Assembly: GCF_000236905.1 (NCBI RefSeq)
Contig: NC_016523.1
Coordinates: 806,001 to 870,000 of the forward strand
DNA: 64,000 nucleotides
Direction: 5' to 3'
Origin: Tetrapisispora phaffii CBS 4417
Taxonomy: Eukaryota; Ascomycota; Saccharomycetes; Saccharomycetales; Saccharomycetaceae
Both the position numbers and the translations under genes were made by a program. This document shows positions 52,440 to 61,293 of this stretch, in pieces. The notes beneath the pieces are model-generated. The model worked only from the letters and a program-made list of their open reading frames with translations, was not told where the DNA came from and did not search any database. Each line of letters begins with the position of its first letter. The first letter of the stretch is position 1.

Positions 52440-52521
52440 TGATACCCGCGGGGTTTGAACCCGCGCCTCCGAAGAGACCAGGACCTCGACCTGGCGCCTT
52501 AGACCACTCGGCCAGAGTACC
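52440..52521 (-). tRNA. tL(GAG): tRNA-Leu (anticodon GAG)
   Basis: An 82-nt class II tRNA. The acceptor arms GGTACTC / GGGTATC pair over seven positions with G-U pairs, followed by discriminator A. The A box (TGGCCGAGTGG) and B box (GGTTCAAACCC) are intact, and a long variable arm is present. The anticodon stem CCAGG/CCTGG encloses TCGAGGT, giving anticodon GAG and, unusually, C instead of U at position 33. There is no intron. A T8 terminator lies just downstream. It is the left boundary of a repeat-rich gene desert. Confidence 0.95.
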
Positions 52522-52951
52522 AAAACGTTGTAAGTACTAAGTCTAATAGTTATTATTCATTACTGATTTGAAAATTTATAATATTTTGCGCCGATTTATG
52601 TAGTGAAGCCAGTTAGTTTGGATGCTTTTGAGCATGGTACTGCTAATATAATTGGCTATATGATGCTAGATTTTACCTCTTCAGGAAGTTATTGGAACAA
52701 AGTGTCAGGAATCTTGGATTTATAACAGAAGTTATGGTATCTATGATCTACTAATTTGTCAGAATTATTGTAGTGTATGTGACAGAACTAAGAGTTTATG
52801 ACACTTTGAGTCCAGAACTAATAGATCACTTACTAATGGAAAGAAGGTCTAGAACAATCTTTCAAGTGGTAGGTGAAAATTTCTCACTACAATGTAAATG
52901 GCTACGTGATAAACACAGATGTACAATACAGCACTAAAGAGCCTAGGACGA

Positions 52952-52979
52952 TGAATGAACACGTACGCATGTTCATTCA
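52952..52979. repeat. Inverted repeat, 10-bp arms
   Basis: TGAATGAACA and TGTTCATTCA are exact reverse complements around an 8-nt loop. They lie just upstream of a TATATAAG box at about 52996. Confidence 0.85.
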
Positions 52980-53072
52980 ACTGTCAGATTAACTCATATA
53001 TAAGGAGGGCATCTAACTCTATATAGAATAGTTTAATTACACTAATAAAAGATCAATCGATTATTTAACTAT

Positions 53073-53257
53073 NNNNNNNNNNNNNNNNNNNNNNNNNNNN
53101 NNNNNNNNNNNNNNNNNNNNNNNNNNNNNNNNNNNNNNNNNNNNNNNNNNNNNNNNNNNNNNNNNNNNNNNNNNNNNNNNNNNNNNNNNNNNNNNNNNNN
53201 NNNNNNNNNNNNNNNNNNNNNNNNNNNNNNNNNNNNNNNNNNNNNNNNNNNNNNNNN
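53073..53257. other. Assembly gap (185 N)
   Basis: Bases are undetermined. The gap lies inside the repeated modules, so a collapsed or unresolved repeat is likely. Its size may be an estimate. Confidence 0.95.
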
Positions 53258-53259
53258 AT

Positions 53260-53385
53260 ACTAGAGCAACTGAAGTGGCTAATGACACTAACTTAGATGT
53301 TGGAACTACCCAACATAAGCTTGTTACTCCACATAATTGTAAAGACAAATTGCAAGTAGTAGCGTTAAATGAGGTTCAAGATTAA
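53260..53385 (+). pseudogene. Open frame leaving the N gap, 41 codons, unidentified
   Basis: A frame open from the first base after the gap runs 41 codons to TAA at 53383-53385. Its 5' end is hidden in the gap. Part of its DNA (CTTGTTACTCCACATAA) resembles the short frame at 53636-53752 (CTTGTTTCTCCGCACAA). It could be the 3' part of a small gene or a decayed gag-like start of a retroelement. No family was recognised. Confidence 0.3.
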
Positions 53386-53474
53386 TAAACGATCGTTTAG
53401 TTAATTCGGTCAATCTATCGTTTATCTCTTGCAATCTACTAGTCGTTTAACCCATTCACTTGACATGTCGTTTA
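53386..53474. repeat. TCGTTTA array with exact 25-bp spacing
   Basis: TCGTTTA occurs at 53393, 53418, 53443 and 53468, each exactly 25 bp apart. The first copy abuts its own reverse complement (TAAACGA at 53386), making the 14-bp palindrome TAAACGATCGTTTA. The 18-bp spacers differ from each other. A TATA-like CATATAAG follows at about 53497. Confidence 0.85.
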
Positions 53475-53635
53475 AAAATGGATTGAAATACACCGACATA
53501 TAAGAGGAACAGAATGTGACGATACTTAAGTCTCAAATGCAATAGTGTATAATAGTATTCTAATAGTTTTTGCAATTTTTGGTTTATAATAAGAGAACCA
53601 GTGATATTGGATATTATAATCCTTACCTACTCACT

Positions 53636-53752
53636 ATGAAGATTAACGAACAACTTAACCACCCGGTTGAGGTCAATATCATTAAGCCTGTTGCTGGTTG
53701 TGCACTTGTTTCTCCGCACAAACCTGAAACAATGATGCCTACAACAATGTAA
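53636..53752 (+). pseudogene. Short frame (38 aa) in repeated module, unidentified
   Basis: ATG to TAA encoding 38 residues starting MKINEQLNHPVEV. It lies about 140 bp after a TATA-like box and the TCGTTTA array. A decayed copy of the same stretch lies at about 54310-54400. No known family was recognised. It may be a gag-like relic or a very small gene. Confidence 0.3.
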
Positions 53753-55052
53753 TGATATAAATTCTATTGTATATGAACAGTACTGTAAAATCATCAATGT
53801 GTAATACCTTTCCAACAAGACAGCCTCGTCGAATTGTACAGAAGAGCATATTGAAATAATATGTATATGTAAACCCCACAATTTATTAGGTAGAAGGTGT
53901 CATCGATCTAGGGCCACGAAACTAGACATATTAATCTTAATATATAATCTAATAAGGTAAAAAATTTAGCATATTAAAACAATGAATACAGTTATTGGTT
54001 GGAGAGTATTCGTATTATCGTAGGTGTTTGTCAGGAATCGAAGCTTTCAAACTAGAAGTGCAAAGGACCTATATTCTTAGTTGTAAAGACAAATGACAAT
54101 TGGGGAAAGCAATTGAAGATCAAGTTTATTGACTTGGCGTAAAATCACGTAATCAAATTAAACTACTGTAAAAGGTGACGAAGTCAGACATACTTACGTC
54201 TTAAAATATACTATTGTATGATAGTATCTTAAAAGTGTTTATTTATGTTTACTATATGTAGAAGAAACCAATCTAAACACACTTAATATTTCATACCTGA
54301 AATATTGTCACTAAAGAATTACAATTCATCAACCCAGTTGATATAACTAGCATTGATCTAGTCACCATGTGTGAGACTTCATTCCCTACAATAATATTCA
54401 CTTAAATTGAAGTTTGTTGGTAAACATAAACAAATTGCATAATATTGTACGTATCCCATGCTATGACAAACAAATGATAGCAGTAGTCAGCATTCAACTC
54501 TATATATAAATTGAAAATAGTTACCAGTAGTACCAGTAAATACTGTCTACTCTTATATTAAGTGTTTTCTTAATGTTACATTTGTGTCACTTCTTTAATA
54601 TATGGCATGTCATAACAATCACATTAAAATAACTTCATTCGATCTGTCAATATTGAAAGACTAGTAATGACACTGAGGCATAAGCTTGCTATTTTCTTTC
54701 AAGATACACTAAAAGTCGAAGAAAACTTATATAAAGGACAAAGATGTTCACGATGGAGTATCTGTCATTATTCAATCCTGGAATATTGCATAAGAGGACA
54801 AGAGTAACTGAACCAAGTGCTATAAAACCTGAAGAATTATAGTCTATACATGCTCTTATTACAATATACTCTTATATAAATTAACTTGAATCCTAGCGAT
54901 TTCCTAATGAGGAGGTTTCACAACAAATGTATTTTTCATACTAATCCCAATGCGGCAACATTTAACCAAAAACGTAAATACATAAATTAAAGATATCTCC
55001 TTTTACGGTAATTTGGTAAATATATGTTATTCACCAAATGCTCAAATAGGAA

Positions 55053-55337
55053 TTATGTAAATAAATCTGCTTGTATCGATTTTGTACAGCCTGGTTGCAT
55101 ACGAAACTGAATACAAGATATTGATTGAGGACAGGCATCAACTTGAACATTTTGACCTAACAGATCACAAAACTTCAATGCTACAAGTTTTGGTATTCTG
55201 TGATGGTTAGGGCAACAATTAGTTGAGGAATACCTCTGTACACAGCTATTCCGCACCATAAAATCGATCTTATCGTCTGGATTAAGTCCTAAAAGCTTTT
55301 GTAATTGGTGTATACTAATATTGGTGTTCCAACATGG
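55053..55337 (-). pseudogene. Orphan cysteine-rich open frame
   Basis: A minus-strand frame is open for about 93 codons between stops, with a first ATG at 55259 giving 68 aa. It has eight or more cysteines, including CC, CPQSISC and GCTKSIQADLF. Cysteine spacing suggests a secreted or disulfide-rich domain. There is no signal peptide or complete N-terminus, so it looks like a fragment of a lost gene. I do not recognise the family. Confidence 0.3.
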
Positions 55338-55864
55338 TTATTTCGTTCAAATGGGATATTGCTTTAGGAAAACCCATGTCATTTTATGTGAATAACACAA
55401 TTCTTTCAATGCAGGTAATTGCTTTTATAGTGTGAGTCCAAGTAAGATCAATTTTTTTTGTTAATAATAGTAACTCTTATATGTTTCTTATATCATGAAA
55501 CTTTGCAATCATTATTACTATCGTATTTGATATTCATAAAGTGAAAAGTTATAGTTATCTGCCAATACACATTCTATAGATCTTAACAAAAGGTTTTCTT
55601 TAATGATATATATTTATAGAGATATTAGCATTCGACTAAAACTATTATATTAGGTTGTTCTTGAAAAAATTATTCAGGAAAGAACAAGTTGGTTTTGTTA
55701 AGATTGGTGTTTTGTGAAAATTAAATTCTGCAAGCAACGTGAAGTTAAGATTCAATCCCATTTAATCGATATAATTGTAATATTTAATAAGTCTCTAAAC
55801 AGGATTTTTAGTATTGATTTTAGCATTTTTCTGAACGAATAAGATATAACGAGCTGCATCATCA

Positions 55865-57403
55865 ATGGTTGTTTCTATTGACTCTGATGAGGCTACTAAC
55901 TATAACAACCACAACGGACGTGCAACTAATCTGTTAAGAAGTATTCAAAGGGCAGCATTAAATAATGTGACAAATACTGCTCTTTCTCAAGAGATGAATC
56001 TGAATAATAGTAATATCAGTAACAACAATAATGCACTCACAAGCTTCAAAGAAGCACTTCCTGGTGGGAGAAGAGATGCTTCAAAAATTCCTCAATTGAA
56101 AAAGCGTACATATCCTGAACCTGCTGACATTCATGTTCTAGAAAGAACTGCATCTACGTACACTTCAAATAGCATCAAATCTTCGCCAAACAGCCAAAGT
56201 GTAACTGATTCAAGAAATAGTAATAATTACCAAAATTTTGAAGATAAAGAAAATATCGATCCATATTACTCTGCATCGTGCACTATAACGGCGTCTTCAG
56301 ATGCATTGTCATCCATAAAAGAGGAAAACGAGATTGAAAATAATAAAGAATTAATGGACGAAACAAATTTTCAACCAACTCAAGAAGATATTTTTACAAG
56401 AGAGAATGAAACTGTGGCAGGTCAAAACATCAATTCCAATTATAACATTATAACAGAGGAAGATGATATTAATAAGAAAAGACCAATTTCACAAATTGCA
56501 GAATATAATATCCCAAAAAAGTTTAAAGTATGCAACGAAAACGGTGAAGAGGAGTATGTGTGGGAAGATTTAGATGCAGAAGATTATAATGACCCTTTTA
56601 TGGTCAACGAGTACGTTAATGATATTTTCGATTATTTGTATCATTTAGAAGTTATTACATTGCCTAAGAAAGAAGATTTTTATCAACATAAAAATATTCA
56701 TCAAAATAGAGACATTCTTGTCAATTGGCTGGTCAAAATTCATAACAAGTTTGGACTACTTCCAGAATCATTATTCTTAGCAATAAATTTAATGGACAGA
56801 TTTTTATGTAAAGAGTTAGTTCAATTGGACAAACTTCAATTAGTTGGTACTTCGTGTTTGTTTATTGCTTCAAAGTATGAAGAAGTTTATTCTCCAAGTA
56901 TAAAAAACTTTGCATCCGAAACAGATGGTGCTTGCACTGAAGAAGAAATAAAAGAAGGTGAAAAGTTTATATTAAAAACGTTGAGTTTTAATCTAAACTA
57001 TCCTAATCCAATGAATTTTCTAAGAAGAATTTCTAAGGCAGCTGACTACGATATACAGTCACGTACTTTAGCCAAGTTTCTACTAGAAATATCAATAGTA
57101 GATTTTAGATTTATTGGGATTTTACCTTCTTTATGTTCTGCAGCGGCTATGTTTTTAGCAAGAAAAATGCTTGGTAAAGGTGAATGGGATGGTAACCTAA
57201 TTCATTACAGTGGTGGTTATGTTAAAAGTCAAATAGCGCCTGTATGTAAAATGATGATGGATTATCTAGTATCACCGATAGTACATGATGAATTTCATAG
57301 AAAATATCAATCTAGGAGATTTATGAAAGCCTCGATTATTTCAGTACAATGGGCTTTGAAAGTTAGAAAGAACGGTTATGACGTAATGACATTGCATGAA
57401 TAA
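55865..57403 (+). CDS. CLB2: Clb1/Clb2-type mitotic B cyclin
   Basis: This B-type cyclin activates Cdc28 for mitotic entry and spindle elongation and is destroyed through APC/C. The 512-aa protein (491 in S. cerevisiae Clb2) has a destruction box RAALNNVTN at residues 29-37, very like Clb2 RLALNNVTN, and a KEN box at 128-130 (DKENIDP). The two cyclin folds cover about 245-500 (NRDILVNWLVKIHNKF, MDRFLCKELV, LQLVGTSCLFIASKYEE, SAAAMFLARKML). Synteny beside a CLB5/6-type gene matches both S. cerevisiae CLB2-CLB5 and CLB1-CLB6, so the exact copy is unresolved. Confidence 0.93.
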   Translation: MVVSIDSDEATNYNNHNGRATNLLRSIQRAALNNVTNTALSQEMNLNNSNISNNNNALTSFKEALPGGRRDASKIPQLKKRTYPEPADIHVLERTASTYTSNSIKSSPNSQSVTDSRNSNNYQNFEDKENIDPYYSASCTITASSDALSSIKEENEIENNKELMDETNFQPTQEDIFTRENETVAGQNINSNYNIITEEDDINKKRPISQIAEYNIPKKFKVCNENGEEEYVWEDLDAEDYNDPFMVNEYVNDIFDYLYHLEVITLPKKEDFYQHKNIHQNRDILVNWLVKIHNKFGLLPESLFLAINLMDRFLCKELVQLDKLQLVGTSCLFIASKYEEVYSPSIKNFASETDGACTEEEIKEGEKFILKTLSFNLNYPNPMNFLRRISKAADYDIQSRTLAKFLLEISIVDFRFIGILPSLCSAAAMFLARKMLGKGEWDGNLIHYSGGYVKSQIAPVCKMMMDYLVSPIVHDEFHRKYQSRRFMKASIISVQWALKVRKNGYDVMTLHE

Positions 57404-57635
57404 ATATAATAAACAATAATACATTAGTATAAAAATCATAGGAAATAAACTCAATAGTATAATGAATAAATATATCATTTATCAAAAATGGGACATTGAA
57501 AAATGTTGCGTTAAAGGATTCTAAATATCATATATTTAAGAGTAAAATATTTTATAAAGAATAATAAAATTTAATTTATTAAAGCTATTACATGCGAATG
57601 TTGTGTAATGTTATATGCTGTATTTAAAGATTCAT

Positions 57636-58763
57636 TTAGAATAACTTTGCAAAATCTTTTGAGATCTGATGTTGACACCAATTTTCAATTTTTTTATATG
57701 CTTCATTGTAGGTTGATGTTTGAAATTTATTTGTCAATGCAGTTAGTTTTGTTGAAGGTGTGACAATTTCCATAATCAATTCTTTGCACAAATTTTGGAA
57801 TTGTTTATCATTCATTGCATCTATGTTTCCACTTAATTTTTTGATTTGATCATCCCATACTGAATGTTGTAAGTTAATTTTTCTTGCAATGTACATTGAC
57901 ATGCTACTAGCTAGGGAAGGTTTCAAATCAATAAATTTTGAAGAACAAGTTGTGTATTCGATTAAAAATTGACTAATCGAATCCATGTTGCTAGGATCAG
58001 TCAAATCATCTGAGTTTGAGATTCTCTTCATGAAACTTACTGGACTTGGAGAACTTATATTAAATCTTAAAGATTGAATCATGAATTTTTCCGCTGTAAT
58101 TATATCTTCTTCTGTGGCAGCACCATCAGTCAAGTATGAATAATTGACAACTTTGGGTAAATTTACTTCTTCAAATTTTGCAGCGACAAATAATGAGGTA
58201 ATAGCAAGTAATTGCAATTTACTCATTGTCACTTTATTTTGAGATAGAAAACGATCAAATAAATTGATAGCGAGAAGTAAAGTTTCTGTAGTGTATTCAA
58301 ATCTGTTATGAACTTCGACTAACCAATCCACTAAGATTGCTCTCATTGCAGGACGCATATAATATTGTGAGTCCGGTGCTAATGAATAGTTATGAGTTGG
58401 TAAGTTATTTAATTCGTGTTGGTACAAATATTCAAAAATATCATCAGAATATTCATTTACAAGTGTTATATCTTTATTTTTAATGCTCCTCAAAAGGGAT
58501 TCACGTTTTGTTATTTCGGTTTCAATAGCATTGGATGATTTTTTGTCTTTAGTGAATGTTGCTGCATGTGTCGTTTTATGAATATAATTTCTTTTCTTAG
58601 TTGCTAACGATGCAGTTAAATTATTTTTAATTATGTTTTCTTTGCATTGTCTTACAGTTGCACTGAAATCGTCATTGGATGATTTGAAGCTAGCAGGTTG
58701 TGCTAGTCTTACTTTTGAGTTTTCACTTTCTGGGGATGTGATTATGATTTCAATATTTTCCAT
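57636..58763 (-). CDS. CLB5: Clb5/Clb6-type S-phase B cyclin
   Basis: S-phase cyclins drive replication-origin firing with Cdc28. The 375-aa product has the B-cyclin core at about 125-365 (MRAILVDWLVEVHNRFEY, FDRFLSQNKV, LQLLAITSLFVAAKFEEV, SMSMYIARKI). The N-terminus has a KEN box at 41-43 (CKENIIKN) but no convincing RxxL destruction box of the Clb5 type. The length is nearer S. cerevisiae Clb6 (380) than Clb5 (435). It is convergent with the CLB1/2-type cyclin, 232 bp apart. The symbol CLB5 is chosen for synteny with AXL1 (YPR120C-YPR122W) and remains uncertain. Confidence 0.85.
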   Translation of the reverse strand: MENIEIIITSPESENSKVRLAQPASFKSSNDDFSATVRQCKENIIKNNLTASLATKKRNYIHKTTHAATFTKDKKSSNAIETEITKRESLLRSIKNKDITLVNEYSDDIFEYLYQHELNNLPTHNYSLAPDSQYYMRPAMRAILVDWLVEVHNRFEYTTETLLLAINLFDRFLSQNKVTMSKLQLLAITSLFVAAKFEEVNLPKVVNYSYLTDGAATEEDIITAEKFMIQSLRFNISSPSPVSFMKRISNSDDLTDPSNMDSISQFLIEYTTCSSKFIDLKPSLASSMSMYIARKINLQHSVWDDQIKKLSGNIDAMNDKQFQNLCKELIMEIVTPSTKLTALTNKFQTSTYNEAYKKIENWCQHQISKDFAKLF

Positions 58764-59858
58764 ATCTTAAATTGTGATTATGTGTAATTAACACTTATGC
58801 TTAACTATTACCAGAATACTGATATGTTTATCTTTAATTTACAATAATGATAAAATTGTAAGAAATGTTAGATTGATTGTTTTAAGAAGTAATTTTGTAA
58901 CGCATATATATATATATATGTGACTGTATGTAGGAGAGGTAAATCTGAATACCAAGATTTAGCGTTCCTATTATTATTCTCAGCATATAATAATTTGATC
59001 CACGTCAACTTCTTACATTAGGGAATGATATTCACTATAGTATGGATGTAAAACACGATATTTTGATGTAAATTTAAACATGGCAAAAACCGAATAATAA
59101 CAGAAATCACATTAGAGTGGAAAAAAATTGCACACTATTAAGAATCTATGAACATTAACTCTAGATAGTATATGTTCCATTACACCACAGTGACATTGAG
59201 TAAACAGTACCATTTTTTCGTAATGAAACACCAAATTATGTATTCAATTGAATAGTTTTTAATTTATTACTATGTATGTAAATAATTTGAAGTATGGACA
59301 GTCGCGTTAAGTTTCGTGTTCTTGTTAACGCATCTCATCGCACAAATCTAATTCGCACCAGGACGTAAAATCAAATAATGTTCGTACATCAGAAAGAAAC
59401 TTCTATGCTGAATTGGGATGGTGTTTTTATTTTTAAGTTCGTACTGTTAGGTGCTTTAAGATAGGGAACTGCAGAATTCGAAAAGACATGAAGTTGCAAC
59501 ACCAGCTTAGATTTCTGTTTCGGTGTTTATTTTCGTTCCCTGTAACTATTTATCACTGAAATATATTTTTAACAGTGTATCTTCACAACAAATATAGGTT
59601 AAATGGAAAATATGTTTGGGAAGGAACGCTAAGGTGGTTCCACGAGCTCATAACTTGATTGCGATTGCAGCACAGGGTTTGCTGGAGAAAAAATATGTTT
59701 GTGTCATTTATTTGCACCAGTAATCGAATCGAGGTGATCAAAAATTAGCGTGTTCCGGCAAGTCGTTGTTGCCAAGCTCTATGTACTATTGATTTAACAG
59801 CATATAACCAAAAGCTCTAGTTTTACATCATAATCAGTTGTGGCGAGGGCAAAAAAGA
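58764..59858. promoter_or_regulatory. CLB5/6-type upstream region
   Basis: A 1.1-kb region up to tRNA-Cys. An SCB TTTCGTG (reverse complement CACGAAA) at 59312-59318 lies beside TCGCGTTAA, about 550 bp from the cyclin start and plausible for G1/S control. A perfect PAC core CTCATCGC lies at 59334-59341. No gene was seen. Confidence 0.45.
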
Positions 59859-59930
59859 AGCTCGCACTCAGGATCGAACTAAGGACCAACAGATTTGCAA
59901 TCTGCTGCGCTACCACTGCGCCATACGAGC
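59859..59930 (-). tRNA. tC(GCA): tRNA-Cys (anticodon GCA)
   Basis: A 72-nt tRNA. The acceptor stem starts GCTCGTA, the D arm is GGCGCAGTGGTAGCGC, the anticodon loop ATTGCAAAT gives GCA with U33, the T arm is GTTCGATCC, and the discriminator is U, typical of tRNA-Cys. There is no intron. A T6 terminator lies immediately downstream on the minus strand. Confidence 0.96.
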
Positions 59931-61293
59931 TTCGTTATATTTAGGATCTACAAACGTATGCTTTTGTAGCATGTCAGATATCATTTGTTCAAAATGTGTC
60001 AGTAACGACATTAGTAACTAGTTGAAATATTTTTTAGAAATAATGGGATATTTTCAAATGATAAGACACTCTTGCTAACTTCGTTGGTCCATAGCCTCGG
60101 AGCTGGTAGTAAAAACCATGTGATAATTTTTTATACTTTCAGCTATAATGAAATCACAATCTGCTTCGTAGATGTTCATCACCCTGGTGTATTGGTACTC
60201 CACTTTAATATATGTAATTCCTATCGGTTTTTAAGGGTAGACACTTTCAATAATGGTGAACTTCATTCGGGTTAATACTAAAATGAAAATTTCTGAATTT
60301 AATTTTACAAGAATGGTAATACTCTCAACACCACCCTAGATTTTCAAGTTGAGAAATTGATAAATGTTTAACTCAGACATATCATAGACCCAATATGAAA
60401 CTCACATATGCGTCTGTGTTTGTAACAGAATATGGATATTTTTTTGCAAAAACTGACAAGTATTACAGGCATAGGTATGAAACAATAAAGTAATTAATAA
60501 CTAAGCTGGCAAAGTAGCGAGCATCAATAAAACATTAGGCGATAATTGATCACCAGCTCAGTTGGTTAAAAATAATTCCACTGTTACGTTTCGATATTAA
60601 AAATAAATGAGAAACGTTTTTGGGACACCAACTATCAGTGTATCTTTGTCAGTCGCGCACCAATTGACAGACAATTACTAGATATTTTTCTTATAATACG
60701 AAGTTAATGAACATACCTCTCAGATGTATATCAATACCTAGCGCAAGTAGGGCATGTGACTTAAGCAGCGAAAGTGGATAGTGCTTAAGGGCGTATGTGA
60801 CTTCGAATCAGGACCTAATCAACATTTTCAAGAAGCCTTCAATATTTTTCCCTGAGATATGGAGACCCTTCAGAGTTGCAGATTATAACTACGTTGCAAT
60901 TATTATATTAACTACTCACTGTGATCTATTACAGTATGTTCACTAAGTTGTAAATTCAATACATATTTCAATTGCAATGCTATGATGCGAACTGCGAGCC
61001 AGAATGTCGTCTTGTTTCGACAGCGCGCTGAACATGATGGAATAATGTAAATTACCTAATGAGGAAATTTACATGAAACAAAGAGAATGAAACATTGTAT
61101 TTTATTTAAAAGCATCTCAAAATTCTACGAACTGATATTAAATTGGTTATACTTCATTTGAGATTTATGGCGACAAATATGATTAATATAAAACAAGCCT
61201 CTAACATTCAAAATTTATTTGGTTTTTTGATGCCAGTGACTGACTCAAAATATCACCAAGAGATAAACTTCCACAGTACTTTAATTTTCTGAC
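59931..61293. other. Gene-free region between tRNA-Cys and AXL1
   Basis: A 1.36-kb AT-rich stretch. A 67-codon frame at 60072-60275 and other short frames have no recognisable similarity. In S. cerevisiae THI22 occupies the CLB5-AXL1 interval, but no THI20-family sequence was seen here. Old insertions upstream of the tRNA are possible but no clear LTR ends were found. Confidence 0.45.

Larger units (their letters stand above)
52522..55864. other. Repeat-rich gene desert upstream of tRNA-Leu
   Basis: About 3.3 kb without a recognisable intact gene. It contains several diverged copies of a module (TATA-like box, then a short coding-like stretch), a 185-base assembly gap, a 25-bp-spaced TCGTTTA array, and an orphan cysteine-rich frame on the minus strand. 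Its location directly upstream of a Pol III gene is where Ty1/copia-type elements land in yeasts, so decayed LTR remnants are the leading interpretation (inference). The right end should also hold the CLB2-type promoter. Confidence 0.5.

Noticed and set aside
53386..53474. CRISPR-like array
   Set aside because: The repeated unit is only 7 bp, this is a eukaryotic chromosome, and no cas genes exist here; a binding-site array is the better reading.
60072..60275. 67-codon frame after tRNA-Cys
   Set aside because: No similarity, poor context and no sign of THI22, which occupies this interval in S. cerevisiae.
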